Counted from the stretch's first letter, positions 31,545-44,155 are shown. The stretch is 64,000 nt of DNA from Enchytraeus crypticus (GCA_905160935.1 CAJHZI010000268.1:1-64000); one strand, 5' to 3'. A program made the numbers and translations. The notes: generated by a model from the sequence alone, not told the origin.

Positions 31545-34500
31545 TTAAGCTCCTGGTGGAAGTTCTTCGAACTGTGCATCTTCTCCTGAAATCATCAATA
31601 TGGAAGGATTAAACGAGGAATGATTCAACTTTAATAAAGTAACAAATATGTGACAACATGAACATCTCGATTTTCGTTACACTTGCACATGAGACTAAAA
31701 TCTTTAGTGATATGTCAAGTGTGAAGTCCGACATGTCGATGCCGTCTGAAAGGCTATGCCGGAATCAAATATCTAATTCACGTAACCGATAGATTTTAGA
31801 ACATGGCTGCTTCTGATGTGATTTATCTTTGGTTGAGGTGTTTTTTTTGTCGCCTCATACGACTTGTGTATATTGCGGTGGTCCATTTAATAGAGGTGGG
31901 GATACAGCACGATGCTTACAATTTAAAAATAAACCATAGAGTGGGACGTTACTGTTGACTGTAAACATTAACGATATACACTGTAGGTGCATAAATTCGC
32001 GAAAATTTGAAATCTCTTATACATACTATCTGTTTATTTATTTAATTTTCGCTTCTCGACCGTATAATCAGTAACATAAAAATTAAACATTTTTGTGAAC
32101 CAGCAACATCTGATCGACATGTAAAATGTGCACTATTTTAATGTTGAGAAATGAATTAGGCCTTAATTCACATATTGTTAATTCATTGAACAAAGAAATA
32201 ACCTATACTTACCCCATACTGTCACATTTAGCGATATCGGTGGAGTATAAGCCACACCCGTTTTGCATATTGTCTTCTCAGGTTTACCTATTTGCATTAT
32301 CCACGCTAATTTGCCTCTCATGTTAAATATATTGTCATTGAGATACGGTAGACCAAGATTGTACAAGTATCCATACGCGGGGTATAGATAGCTATACGGT
32401 TCGTCTGCCGTCACAGCCACCACTATGGTCTGATGTAGTAAAAATACAATCAATACTTGCAAAAATACCTCCAAGATATTAAATAATAGTGGAAATTATA
32501 CTTAGCAATAGTTTAAAAGAAACAGAGGTGAAGTACAAAGTGTTTTTACAAGAAAACATATAAATTTCTTGCTGGAGACAGTTCTATGCGTTGACTAAAA
32601 TAGATCAACAGAGCTAAAAATAATCTATTAATTCAGTCATCAATGTGACAAACCGCAGTTTGCATCAATCAACAGAGCAGATAACATCGCAACTTTGTAG
32701 ATACAGGCGCAATTAAATCAAAATCTGAGATAGAAAAATCGTAAGATAACATATAAAAATTGATTGACAAACGCAAATTTAACCTATTTTAAGAGCTCTA
32801 AAGTAGTATATCTAAGTAATATTAAACACAAGATCCGTTTAAAAACATACAAAGTTATTTTAGGAAAGCATTGGACATGTTAATGTTCATCAATTCTAGC
32901 ATCAACAAGTATAATACTGATAATTACAGCAGTAGTCGATTAGCTTGTTAGTGTTCGATGCAATTGATGTTACATTACAATATAAAACCCAATTTATATT
33001 TTATATTAAACTATTTGAAAACATAATTTATTGTATGGAGTTATCAGAAAACCAAAATCGAAGGATGCAATATTAATTACGCGATCTAAATGAATGATAC
33101 ATGAATCCTGCATTATACATGGATGATACATGGATTTTGAATGATTTGTTTTCAAAAATATGTTTTCAAAAATAAGTAAATAAATTATTGAAAATCGAAG
33201 CTGTTTGATGAGAAATTTTAAAGGAACATTTGTTGTGGTGCATTGGTAGCCTTGCTCCTCATAATTGCAAGGTCTGATGTCAAATCCTTAGTAAGAAATA
33301 AACCCCTGGGTGACGGCATGTAATTCATAAATCCGCGAATTTTGTAATCGATGTGCTATCAGAAGATAAAGAATATGTATGGTGTAATTATTAATATTAA
33401 TAGTAATAATAATAATAATAAAGGTCTATCGTCCGTTTCCTCATACAATGATGATGTCAGGGACGTCCCCCATCACATGTCAGTACAAATCGATTCACCC
33501 CAAACGACCTGAAAAAAAACATGTGCTGAAGAGAAAGAAAAAGATCCTAAACAGTGCGGGTCACTAAGATGAAATGAGTCAATTAAGAAGACTAAAGCGA
33601 AGACTGCTAAAACTACGACCCTGCAAGCACGTGCGTAGTGTCATGTGTATAACTAATGAATATGATGCTTTAGACATACCGAAGCAGGCAGACTTGATAT
33701 GTATGACATCATTCTCTGAGCCTCTCCATTGTTTAAAGTGTCAAATCTCGCTCCCGACGTGACAGTGCAGGTGTCATAGTTGACTATCACCAGGTTCACT
33801 CCACGACCGTTCCCCCCAACACCAGCTGAATTATTGACGTAATCCAAACAACACGCTATAATTGCAGCCTATGACGTCCATGACAACACTGGCTCGATGT
33901 TGTCATGGAAGACAGTAGCACTCTAATTCCGTTGTTGTTGCTGATTTCTTAATTTGGCAGCAATGCTTAGCCAACATGAATTAATTGTTGCTAAGTTTAT
34001 TTAATTATTTTAAACCACTGCACTTTACAAAATAACATTAATCTATAAACTGAGGCAGTGAACAATGCTATTGTGATTTCCTGAGGAGCCCTAAGGCTAA
34101 CGAGCTGGACACCAACACCTTAGCATTTATTTCATACAATAGTTTATCATAATTGAGAAAATTCATTAATTATGAACAACAATAGTTATGTTAACAAATA
34201 AAAGTGAAAATTATTGCTCAATGTTAAATTGACAACCTGATCTATGACTAAGAGCAATTCTCCTTCGCCTGAAGCAAAAGTTATATCATTGATATAAATT
34301 AGAAATAGTAAAGGCCCTAATACTAGAGTAATATTAGAGAGCTTAGTACAGAGCCTAGTGCAGAACGTAGTACAGAGCCTAGTACACAGCCTAGTACAGA
34401 ACCTAGTACAAAGCCTAGTACAGTGCCTAGTACAGAGACTAGTACTTAATCTAGTACAGAGCCTAGTACAGAGCCTAGTACAGAGTCTAGTACAGAGCCT

Positions 34501-35936
34501 AGTACAATGCCTGAGGAACTTCATAGTTGATTCCACTATGTGAAGACATAATTCCAGTACCTTAAGTAAATTTACTTCGATTAGTTATTTACGATTTAAA
34601 CCAGTCATGGATATGATTTCTTATACCGTTTTGCAATTTTTGCATTAGCAAATTTATATTGTAAAAAAAAAGGAAGAATGAATGCGAATGATGTATTAAT
34701 GTACACTAAGTGCTGGTTCGACCTGCTGGGGAGAAGAAATATGTTAGTAGAGGTTAATAGACTAATTCTAAATTAATTAATATCTATACAGACCATTCGA
34801 ACATGCATACACATCTAATATTTTTAAGTAAATCATTCTCAATCATAATATTCAAAATAATAATAATAAAGAGAATGAATGAAATTTTAACGAACCGAAC
34901 GTGGATCGCTACATATCACAACGACCAGAGGCACATTAAAACAGTGAAGGCTAAGAACTACGGGACTCACAAGAGGACAATGGATCAGAGGCCTGACGAA
35001 TGCGGTGGCTCCTCTGGTACTCAGGCTGGCTACCCCTCCTCTCCCAGCCATATGTCCAGATCTCCCTGCAATCAGCGGTATGCCCCGTCCAATTCCAGTC
35101 ACGCTTCCCCTCGACATTCCCTGCAGAGTTTATCACGGAATACGACAGGGGAGGCAGGGAGAAGGGCACTGGGACTTATGTCTGAACGTGCAGAATCCGC
35201 TAATGGAATCGTGGAAAGGATTTATAGCGTTGCGGAAAGTGAGCCCGTGTGGGGTTGCAGCTGGCATTCCTGTGGAGACTTCATAGCAACATGCCCCATG
35301 GACAACAACTCTCAAAGATATGGGACATCAACAGTCTGCGATGTCGCAACACGTTGAGAGGCCATACGGGCTCTGTTAACAGCATACAGTTCCTCTATTA
35401 CTCCAACACTGTGCTCACCTGCTCCGCTGATAAAACTATCTCGCTCTGGGACGCCAGAACTGGTATATGTGGTCAGACCTTCTTTGGACACAATCATTCT
35501 GTTAATCACTGTACATTCAATCTCAGGGGTAACACGGTGGCTTCCTGCGATTCTTTTGGAATAACTAAACTGTGGGACGCGAGGAAGGTGGCGGAGCTTA
35601 CCACAGTGGACGTTGGACCGCATCAAGCCAACATGGTCGCCTTCGATCCCACCGGGGCGCTGCTTGCGGTAGCCAGCTATAATGGAAGCATTCGTACCTA
35701 TGAACTGGACACGGGAAATGTGAGTGCACTGACGGGTCATGAGGCCGCTGTGCAGTGTGTCACATTTGACAGGAACGGGGAATTGCTCGTGTCACGTGGA
35801 ATCGATCTCTCTGTCAGGATCTGGACTTAAGCAGCTTCCTCGCGTCAGTGATGGACGAGGATATGAACGTTAAATCCACATTAGCCATTCAATATTCATG
35901 TGTTATTCATTATTCAGTGAACTATTGAGTCTTTGA

Positions 35937-36003
<67 letters not shown>

Positions 36004-36989
36004 CATCATCATCATTAAATTACAATCATATAATTTAATCAATAATATAATCATAAGCTTACAATACAATCATATATAGTATAATATAATCATGTAATAT
36101 AATAATATAATCATAATAATTAATAATCATAATAATAATCATAATTATTAATAATCATAACAATAATCATAATTCTCAATCATAATCATTTCAATCATAA
36201 TCATAATCATAATTAAACAATTTCACAAGGAGGCAACATAGTGTTATGATTTTTAAAATTTCATTAATCTACTATACATCAGCCTTTCAAGCAATTTAAT
36301 AAATGGACTAATGAATTAAATTGGCCAATATGTGGACAAAATCATATTTTCACCCACTTACGTAAAGGTATAACTTTCGATATATTTAATTTTTCAAAGG
36401 CTATAACTAATTTCGAAAATTTATCATTTGTAAAATTTAAGAATCTATTAGAAAAGACGAAGGAGCATTATTGAATAAAAATCTGAAAATACCAAATTAT
36501 ACATAGAAAAGGGCCTAATGCCTAAACAGATTTAAGACAAAATATGATCAAATTACGTAGGCTATCCAACAAATCTACATGCATTATTGTAAAATGATTG
36601 TTTTCTAATAGATATAAGAGTCTTGTAAAATAGTATATAGTCTTGTATATAGACTTGTAAAATAATAGTTTTCTAATAGATTTAAAAGCAATTGTATTAC
36701 CTGTAAAACCACTTGCATCGTAGCCCATTACGCCGTTGAGTTTGGCATAAGCCAGCAAATACGTAACCTTGTCATACGGATCCAACAGTCCGTAGCTCCG
36801 AAGCTCTATTTTGCATTCTGAATGATAATTTATAGATTAGAAACTTACTATAACACATTATAATGTAATTTATCCGTTTGTCATTTTCAGAAACTACATA
36901 CGTATGTATGTAGTTTCTGAAAACGTACTATATAAATATATATATATATCTATAATATACTGTAGGTATATCTATTATGTACATATATG

Positions 36990-37078
<89 letters not shown>

Positions 37079-39024
37079 TATATGTAGTGTATAAATATTG
37101 TCAAGACCTGATTCTACAATTTCATCTTTGGTAATATGAGCTAATCAGATTAATTGTTCCAGGGCTAAAGTTACCATAAATTGACTCTAATTATTATAAT
37201 AGAATCTTCTCCAGGTCCTCGCTTTTTGACGCATTCCAGTAGAACTTCTAATTTAATAATGATTCCAAAGACTGTATTAAATTAAAATTAGTTTAATATA
37301 GAAAAGAAATAAAAGAATACACCATAATGCAGACGAACCAAATATAAAACTATTTCAAATAACACGTGTTAGTGATTTCCATAAAACATAAAATAGTGCT
37401 TTTTTAAGCACAAACTCTTCATATTACATAAATCAATGAATTTACTTTGCTTAAAGCAAACTTACTATCGATACACAAATTACTACTAATGCTCTCTAGA
37501 ACAAATTACAACTTTTTACTTCCTCACGACTATTCTACCTAAAATAATTCCTTCTAATTTTAATTCCTAGGTCAGAATATCTCGGTGGAACACTCTGCCC
37601 AGTTTGATCATCTACAGATCACTTTCTTCAAATCTACTGTTCGATGGACAGTACACTGAGAGATCTGCAGGACCAAGTACTTATGAAAGATATATTAAAA
37701 AAAGAAATGTCTAACTAATAAGCAGATATACGACCTCCTTTTGCCGTGGAACTGTACGGTCCGTATATATTATTCTGCAAAAATAAAGAAAAGCATTTGA
37801 AAGATATCAATATATACTTGCAGCATTCATGTACTTTTGGCATTACTTTCTATAAGTAGTTAAATTTCTTAAATCATAGCTGCATATTGAAATTTTGCTG
37901 AAAATATACATTGTATGAAACTGCCTCAATCGAATTCGTAATTCTTAATTTACATTGAATTAATTCATCTTCTTTTGTCTTAAACTCACAATTCATTCTT
38001 GATATTTCTGGTAGTTTTAATATCTACATGTACAGGGATACTCTCACTCTTAGTGCACTGTCTATTGGCAGGTCCCGTGGAATATAAATCCTCCACATAT
38101 ATCTTTCATCTGCTTTTTCTTCTTTCAACTTACGCGTTAGTTACCTAATTATCCACCATCCGTCATCATAATATTCCTCAAGCCTTATTACCAGCCATTT
38201 TTCTTACAACTGCGTATTTTGGTATGTCATCATATACATTGACTAGTAAATATTATACAGTAGCAACTTGAAATGAAAATATCTTTACCCTGTCTCTGTA
38301 ATCCAAATTAGTGCAGTTAATAGCTATAACTTTTCATTCTTAATTATAATTGGTTATCGAATATTTGATCAAACGGTGCCAAAAGAATTGTTTTACGTTA
38401 AAACTTGAGATGTAGACATAATATAAATGGCTTGTTATATAATATGACGTCATATCACGTCCCTGACATCATCCTTGGATGAGGAAATGGACGCTAAACC
38501 TTTATTATTGTTATCATTGTTATTATATGACATATAGTATAACTCGTGTGAATAATTTCTAGCATTTATTTGAAAAATGCCAGCCAGGATATTTGTGAGA
38601 TGCATGAACATATGTTGAAGATGGGCTGCATGGAGTCACTGCGTACATTGCTAAGGGCTTTTATAAAGCACATTATTTAAATATTTACATTTAGAAATAC
38701 AAGCTGATTGCAAACCCGATGTGAAATACAGCCAGGAATGTGAACATAATTAGACGCCACCTTGTCAAACACTTCACATCTCATCTTTGACTTGTAGTAA
38801 GAGAACCCTGCGCATTTGTTAGGTAACTTAGTGACACAACGCTGAAGACAATCTGTCATAGAACCTCCATACGTGGTGGGTAGACTTCCCACTACAGTTG
38901 TGCACAAAGCAATCCCGAGAGGACTGGTGACAATGGAAAACCCAATTTTTACGTCGCATTGAGCTCTGTCACCCGATCCTTCAGTGAATAAGCTCCATGC
39001 AGCGAACAAATATATCAGTGCCAT
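31545..39024 (-). CDS. Secreted PAN/ILEI-FAM3-like protein, copy B (six exons, intact)
   Basis: Exons traced by eye: 39024-38689, 37774-37735, 36817-36701, 33825-33680, 32429-32213, 31585-31545, total 897 bases, 298 residues, all phases consistent. Exon 1: signal peptide [18 protein letters not shown], then the PAN-like domain ([38 protein letters not shown]). Exon 2 is the 40-base micro-exon ([13 protein letters not shown]). Exons 3-5: [29 protein letters not shown] and RFDTLN, SYISSLPAS; TIVVAVTADEPYSYLYPAYG, GKLAWIMQIGKPEKTIC. The last exon ends [10 protein letters not shown]. The GRG(V/I)N..VN...FD and TIVV signatures are those of FAM3/ILEI and related sugar-binding folds. It lies in unit 1; introns hold SINEs, a minisatellite and the SPAG16-like insert. 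Confidence 0.87.
33420..33480 (-). repeat. SINE family 1 tail
   Basis: The minus-strand sequence CGTCCCTGACATCATCATTG, then AGGAAACGGACGATAGACCT, then (TTA)n is a clean copy of the tail segment. It lies in intron 4 of gene B, upstream of exon 5 on the minus strand. Confidence 0.75.
34190..34340 (-). mobile_element. LINE reverse-transcriptase fragment
   Basis: On the minus strand the frame reads [20 protein letters not shown], the turn and strand after the YxDD-preceding VPQGSxLGP block of CR1/Jockey-like reverse transcriptases. Only about 50 residues are present. It is joined directly to the 12-base minisatellite. A second copy is at 48705-48850 in unit 2. Confidence 0.65.
34338..34512. repeat. 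12-base minisatellite GAGCCTAGTACA
   Basis: About fourteen tandem copies of GAGCCTAGTACA with small variants. The unit 2 copy (48848-49010) has about thirteen. On the minus strand it would encode a run of CTRL. Adjacent to an RT fragment. Confidence 0.92.
34876..35830 (+). pseudogene. SPAG16: Intronless SPAG16/PF20-like WD-repeat copy, partial
   Basis: The last five WD repeats of the ciliary central-pair protein SPAG16 (PF20) are present without introns: VWGCSWHSCGDFIATC; KIWDINSLRCRNTLRGHTGS; VNSIQFLYYSNTVLTCSADK, TISLWDARTGIC; VASCDSFGITKLWDARKV; LTGHEAAVQCVTFDRNGELL then VRIWT and a natural stop at 35830. A frameshift near 35318 separates the first of these repeats (in the 34803 frame) from the others (in the 35249 frame). 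The 5' third (34876-35180) is GC-rich but not recognisably SPAG16. The insert is far richer in GC than its surroundings, lies between two (AAT)n tracts, and is absent from unit 2. Most likely a processed retrocopy in intron 3 of gene B. No poly-A tail is visible. Confidence 0.8.
35935..36010. repeat. (AAT)n microsatellite
   Basis: About 22 AAT units followed by ATCATC. The matching tract in unit 2 (49355-49391) directly joins the sequence that lies left of the SPAG16-like insert here. Confidence 0.95.
36884..36923. repeat. Perfect 40-base hairpin, unit 1 only
   Basis: TTTTCAGAAACTACATAC - GTAT - GTATGTAGTTTCTGAAAA. The matching place in unit 2 (near 50250-50280) has only the left half followed by TA repeat. 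It lies upstream of exon 3 of gene B in intron 2. Confidence 0.9.
36940..37082. repeat. (TA)n microsatellite
   Basis: Long TA run in intron 2 of gene B. The unit 2 equivalent is 50257-50468. Confidence 0.95.
38040..38225 (-). mobile_element. Diverged 3' end of an RTE-like LINE
   Basis: CTCACTCTTAGTGCACTGTC, then TATTGGCAGGTCC matches the 3' region of the LINE near 28290-28320, with decay further on. Shared with unit 2 at about 51425-51610. Located in intron 1 of gene B. Confidence 0.6.
38450..38530 (+). repeat. SINE family 1 tail
   Basis: CACGTCCCTGACATCATCCT, then GAGGAAATGGACGCTAAACC, TTTATTATTG. About 95 bases including the front of this copy are missing in unit 2, where only the last part remains (51772-51825). 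Confidence 0.75.
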
Positions 39025-39469
39025 TTTGAGTTTAGATTTGAAACATCAGTCGATGATTTGCTACGGTTCTAACTTCTGATAATCCTAATTTATTTACCTG
39101 GACAATAATTTTATGTATGTTGAATATTTCACAGATGTTTGCAAAGTATTTCATTAAATATGAAATATTATCCAGGCATTTTTATCAGTGCCTTCATTTT
39201 TTCTTCAGTATTAATTTAAGCTGCAATTGAGCTAGTGATCAACGCATAAAAATCGAAAATAAAAGAGCCTGCCTATGCTTGATATCGGAACTCAATTAGC
39301 TTTACTCTACCTTTACTACTAACATGTGATAAAATAACGGAACACTGGGTTGGGAAGCACTTTTGCTTGTTTAAACTCATTTCCACTCATTTTTTAATTT
39401 TTTTAAAGAAGTAATTCTTCCTCTCCATAGTTCTTACTTGTTAGTAATCGTTGCCATTTGTTGGTGCAT

Positions 39470-39625
39470 CGATTGCAACAGCAACAACAACAGCAATTAG
39501 AGTGCTACAGTCATCAATGACAACATCGTGCACTATTGAGACAAAATCAAGCCGGCAAGCAATAAAGGAAGGTCCAAAAACGGTGCAAATTCCAAAATCC
39601 AGAAATTCAGTCCAAAATGCAGAGT
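39470..39625 (-). repeat. Inverted copy of the (TTA/TTG)n-tailed dispersed repeat
   Basis: Reverse complement of about 31165-31290: GGACTGAATTTCTGGATTTT, GGACCTTC, GCCGGCTTGATTTTGTCTCA, CACTCTAATTGCTGTTGTTG. Absent from unit 2, where the deletion begins inside its (CAA)n end. Confidence 0.7.
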
Positions 39626-39754
39626 AGATATCTATAAAATATTGCAGTCTGCGAAGATTAGGAATAACCTTCCAACACGCTGGAGATTTTTATTCGAATA
39701 TGTCACCATTCAGTCTTCCATGATGTTCACCTTACCATTCACTAAAATTGAGAA

Positions 39755-39985
39755 TGTCTAAATAGCGTAGGTGTAACGTCATGAAGTTTTTAAATGAAGG
39801 CACCTGAGTTTAATTGACCCCTCGTGGGTTCGAATCGCAGCCGCTGTGATCTGAGAGTACAATCTCGGACATTCATTGGACTTGTTATACGGAAAATAGA
39901 ATAAATTGCCTAACGGTTTAAAGATGTGGTATTAAAAGTGATAGATATCAACATAGTTGATCATTTCACTATAATGCATGTTTAC
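39755..39985 (+). repeat. SINE-like repeat, family 2, second copy
   Basis: Matches 26184-26430 inverted. The B-box-like word is GGGTTCGAATCGC. The end GATCATTTCACTATAATGC is shared. Deleted in unit 2. Confidence 0.75.
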
Positions 39986-41441
39986 GTTTACATTACTAAC
40001 TTACCCCGATGTAGCTTCACTTTGTCTACTAATCCGCAGCTAAGAAAGTGCGTTTACTCCGAAGCCTAGGTAACTTACTTAAGTGCCAAAACTATGAAAA
40101 TGTTAAAATTTTAGTTTTAATAATTTCTTATTTATCCATTAATAATTTATTTTGTACTAGTTTTAAAAAAGAGAGTTGACAAACTAAATTGTTACTCTTA
40201 CTTACTGCTACTGTGTGTATTACCTCAAAGAGTTTTAATTGTTTTTTTTGTAGCCCTATTCTTCTTGATTATTTGCTTACTTACTTGATCAATATTGTTG
40301 TTGTTACTATTAAGCCTACTTGTAATGAGATGTGTAAATTAAAAAAAATTAAGGTAATACAATTTCATCTTATCGGATCATATCAATTTTATCTTCTCCC
40401 ATCATGGCCAGGCCATGATTTCTATTATTTACGCTGTTTGTAAATTAGTATGTTTCAAATTCTCAAATTAATACATTATTATACGGACATATTGAAAATA
40501 TTCTAATGTTTATTAATTCGCATAGAATTTCCTTGCAGAAATAATACTATGCGTATATAATCTGCCATTAAGTTTAATTCGAACAAATTGCCTAACGCGC
40601 AAGCCTATACTATCTAGTACACTTTTCCGTATAAAATATCGAATAGTATCTAACTGGAATATTCAATCATTATCGGTACTCAGAGATCGGAACCGAATTC
40701 TTTGAGCTATTGATTCATTAAACAAAAACAATGTTAAATATTAACGTAGTCTGTCGTAATAGTAATCGCTCTTTCATTTGTCCAAGCATTTCCAGTGTTG
40801 CTTTATCGCACTTCGTAATGATCGCACCTCACAAATGAAGCTAAGCAAGGTCTGTCTCGATCAATGAACAGATGGGTGAACTCCTTGAAAAACTAACTGT
40901 GGACAGCATTAAGCAAAGTTTCGAGGATGATGGAATATTTATTTTAATCTGCGCTGACTACCATGTACTGCACAACAATATGCCTTAATCTATGGGCATC
41001 TGTTAGTAGTAATCGTAAAGAAGTACGCACCGGAAAACTACAAAAACAGCAAGTACCTGCAGTACGTGAATTTGTCAATTGTATAAAAAGGTAAATAAAA
41101 AGAAAAAATTGTATTGAGTAGGCCTCTATGATGTTGCACTTATCGCACCAAATGTTTATATTAAGGCTGCAATTCGTGCTGATATGACTTAAATAGCAAT
41201 TTTATAGTCCCTATAAAGGCCTACCCCATTGTTCATGCATGGCAGGTTTAAATTCTAACCTAGGACATCGCACTTGCTCATCGGATTAGATTTGGTGTCA
41301 CAGTTCTTATCGTTGTCGTGGATTATAGTAGCACTATAAATACGTTGGTATTGATATCGACGTTCAATAGAGACAAATTAATAAAATGAAAATTCAGCAC
41401 ACACATCGAGGCATTCTCTGTCCATCTCCCTCTCCCTTTCG

Positions 41442-41480
<39 letters not shown>

Positions 41481-42504
41481 CCTGCATCGTCCTATAGAAC
41501 TCTAGATATCGTTTGCTGCTTATTGCGTTGTTAAAAGTTTTATTCATTTGTTTATTTAAAGTGCTAACTTAAAATAAAACATATGATGTACATGTAGATA
41601 CTGTTTTTGAACACCACCTCAACTCATTAAGAGAATTTTTGAATATTATATCTACATGTATAGAAATTTAAATATACCTGTATTATTCGGGAACTACTAA
41701 TGAGATAGATCTTCATCAACTGCACCGTAGAATTAATTAACAGTTACTAGACCGGTTACTAACTTCAGAGTAAGTAACTGGTCCAAAGATACAAAGAAAT
41801 TTTTCTTCTGCAAAGTTGGAATAAAAAATTCATAAATGTGCGTGTTTCGACACATAAATGGATTCAGGCTGCCTAAATCGTTACCGAACAATGCTCATAT
41901 TATCGACGATCTCTGTGAAATTTTGCAGCGTGCCTCTGCTTCATCCAACTACAGTCATTGCCAGTAATTAGGCAACTCCTGTAAATAAATTACAGCATGG
42001 CCTGCATCCCTACAAAGGAAATCCGAGTGATACATGACTATAAATGATACTGACGTTAACCTTAGCTTTACCAGCTTTTTACAAAGAAGTACCCATCATT
42101 TTCAATAATGCATGAATAGAACAGGTAACATATTTACCTGTGAGGGTTACATCGTTCAGTAAAAGAGGAAATACAACCTTACAATAAATTTATTAAGGAA
42201 ACTACAACTATAAAGCAAGAAACGACAGAGAACGGAGTCTACTCCTATGTGAATATGAAACTGGGGCGTCAAAAAAGAGGATATTTTGAAATAGTTTCAG
42301 AGGAACTATGCTACTGGAAAAAACGAAAAGAGCCGTTGTTTCACAAAAATTACTCTCTGATACGTTTCAGTATATTTTTTGTATTTCATTATTATTGTAA
42401 ATTTATTTAATAATGCAATATACGTAGTTGTTAATTTGCTACTTGACGTCTGTTGGTCCTGTTGCGTTTTGTTTGCATACTGTAAAGTGATGTCAAGTAG
42501 GTCA
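39986..42504. other. Flank of gene B, no gene seen
   Basis: No gene recognised. Positions about 40680-41150 are patchily similar to the flank of gene A (24680-25600). A (CT)n run lies at 41440-41475. Unit 2 lacks about 39481-41708. From 41709 the two units are nearly identical again. Another tail-like word (GATACTGACGTTAACCTTAG) lies near 42048. Confidence 0.55.
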
Positions 42505-42570
42505 AGCTAAGGCTAACGTCAGTTTCCTCACTCGAAGGCGATGTCAATGACGGGCGCTCCCAGGATGTGA
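42505..42570 (-). repeat. SINE family 1, truncated
   Basis: On the minus strand: ATCCTGGGAGCGCCCGTCAT, then TCGAGTGAGGAAACTGACGT. This is the B-box end of the head joined to the central segment, as at 18930-19005. The unit 2 copy is at 53590-53660. Confidence 0.7.
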
Positions 42571-42716
42571 TATATAACAGGCCAATACCGTAAATTTAAT
42601 TATGTTTATTTACTGATTGATGCTATATACAAGCAAATATGTATCTTTACTGATTAATGTTTACTTGTTCAAGTGCATTGCTTCAGAGAACACTGTTCTC
42701 CTCAGAGAACACTTAA

Positions 42717-42895
42717 CTTGACTTTGATTTTGACTATTGCTTTCTGATTCATATACAAATTTAACATCAATCTTCTAGTTCTTCAGTCAACTCTAATCCT
42801 CCTCAAGATGATTAACACCCAGTCTATTCTATCAAAAGCCATTTCAAAATCTACAAAGCATATGAAGGCAACTGTTCTATATTCCAAGCTACGTT
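42717..42895 (-). mobile_element. Diverged RTE-like LINE reverse-transcriptase fragment
   Basis: On the minus strand it reads FICFVDFEMAFDRI-like sequence at the second RT motif, matching the LINE at 29220-29400 with many changes. The unit 2 copy is at 53803-53985. Confidence 0.6.
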
Positions 42896-42992
42896 CACAT
42901 GTAACTGTCATAACATAGCTGGGCTACAGTAACCAATCTAAAGTTAAACAGAAGGAAATCTCAAGAAGTTATCCTTAAGCCACTATATTTAA

Positions 42993-44155
42993 CACTAGAA
43001 GCACCGAAGCAGTCAAATTGACTGGTTTTGAACTTAAAATGATCGCCATTTCTCACCTACAAGGATGGGGTGTCTGCAAATTAAAGACATCTATTAAATA
43101 TTGCTTGCAGTACTACTCACGAAATTAGGGGTTGAACGGGTTTACAGTTTTTTAAATAGAGCACTTACCACCTAATAGTACGGAGGCAGTCAAAATGACT
43201 GCAGCAGGAAATATGGTAAAGAGTTAAACCGGATTAATCATTTAAGTCTACCTTTTTAAGTGGCAGCGGTTCATCGATAAGCTGAAATATTTGTATACGT
43301 CTTATATAGTTGTTGTCAACATGTGCGCATTTGACCGTCCTGGCGTGAGCTCTGACTTGGAGGACGCCACATCTCCGAATATAGTGGCGACATATCAAAC
43401 GGGTTCTGGATTAGAAACGGATACACTTCATGGTGGAGTAGCTCACGATGGGATCGGGCATGGTGGAATCGTTAGAGGTGGTTGAGGTCGTGGTGAGAAA
43501 CGTCGTGGTGGGAGGGCTGGAGGCGACCCACCATCCCAAAATTCGATGAGCCAAAACACTGCACGCGACTGTACTCTTTGGTGTAGTATAGTTTCAAGTA
43601 CTCCAGGTATTTCTGGTCCAACCCTACATGCTAAATGCCATCTCTCAGAAGACCAGGTGGAAAGCGCATTCAAACGTTTAGTCGATGAAACAATGCTTCG
43701 TCACATAGTGCGTTCAACTGAAACAGAGGCCCGACAAATACTTGGTGATGAATCATGGATACTCTCATGTGACGAACTCGATGCATTCATCGCGATATTA
43801 TATGCGCCTGGTGCATAGTCTATGCTTCAAATGGCTTGTATATCAAAGATCTGTGGAATAAAACGTGGGGACCACCGTTCTCTGCACAAACAAAGAGTAG
43901 AAACAGATTCTATGAGATGAAACAGATTGTATGTGCTTCTTGCGCCTAGTCGATGTTGTCCTGAAACTCATGAACCCTTACTTTGGGAAAGGGCGAAGTG
44001 TAACAACAGATAATTTCTTCACGTCCTTCCACCTGGCAAAAGAACTTGCACTGAAGGCAACCAGCGTTGGTACAGTGAACAAAGTCAGACGCGAACTTCC
44101 ACTCTCGACTGCTCTCGACAAAACAAAAGCACTGCATAGTACTTCTATTCTTTAA
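42993..44155 (+). mobile_element. piggyBac remnant, unit 1
   Basis: A probable left end follows a TTAA (42989-42992): CACTAGAAGCACCGAAGCAG, then TCAAATTGACTGG, with an internal related word GGAGGCAGTCAAAATGACTG near 43182. Transposase pieces follow in three frames: 43291-43485, 43546-43818 (HIVRSTETEARQILGDESWI then LDAFIAILYAPGA) and 43931-44155 (MNPYFGKGRSVTTDNFFTSF, the piggyBac block with a catalytic Asp in TTDNFF). The right part is missing and a LINE follows at about 44206. Dead. Confidence 0.75.

Noticed and set aside
34186-34543. Frames encoding CTRLCTRL or SLVQSLVQ repeats
   Set aside because: They are translations of the 12-base minisatellite; no sign of a real gene.
35312-35740. 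142-residue frame opposite the SPAG16-like copy
   Set aside because: It is a shadow of the WD-repeat coding sequence on the other strand.
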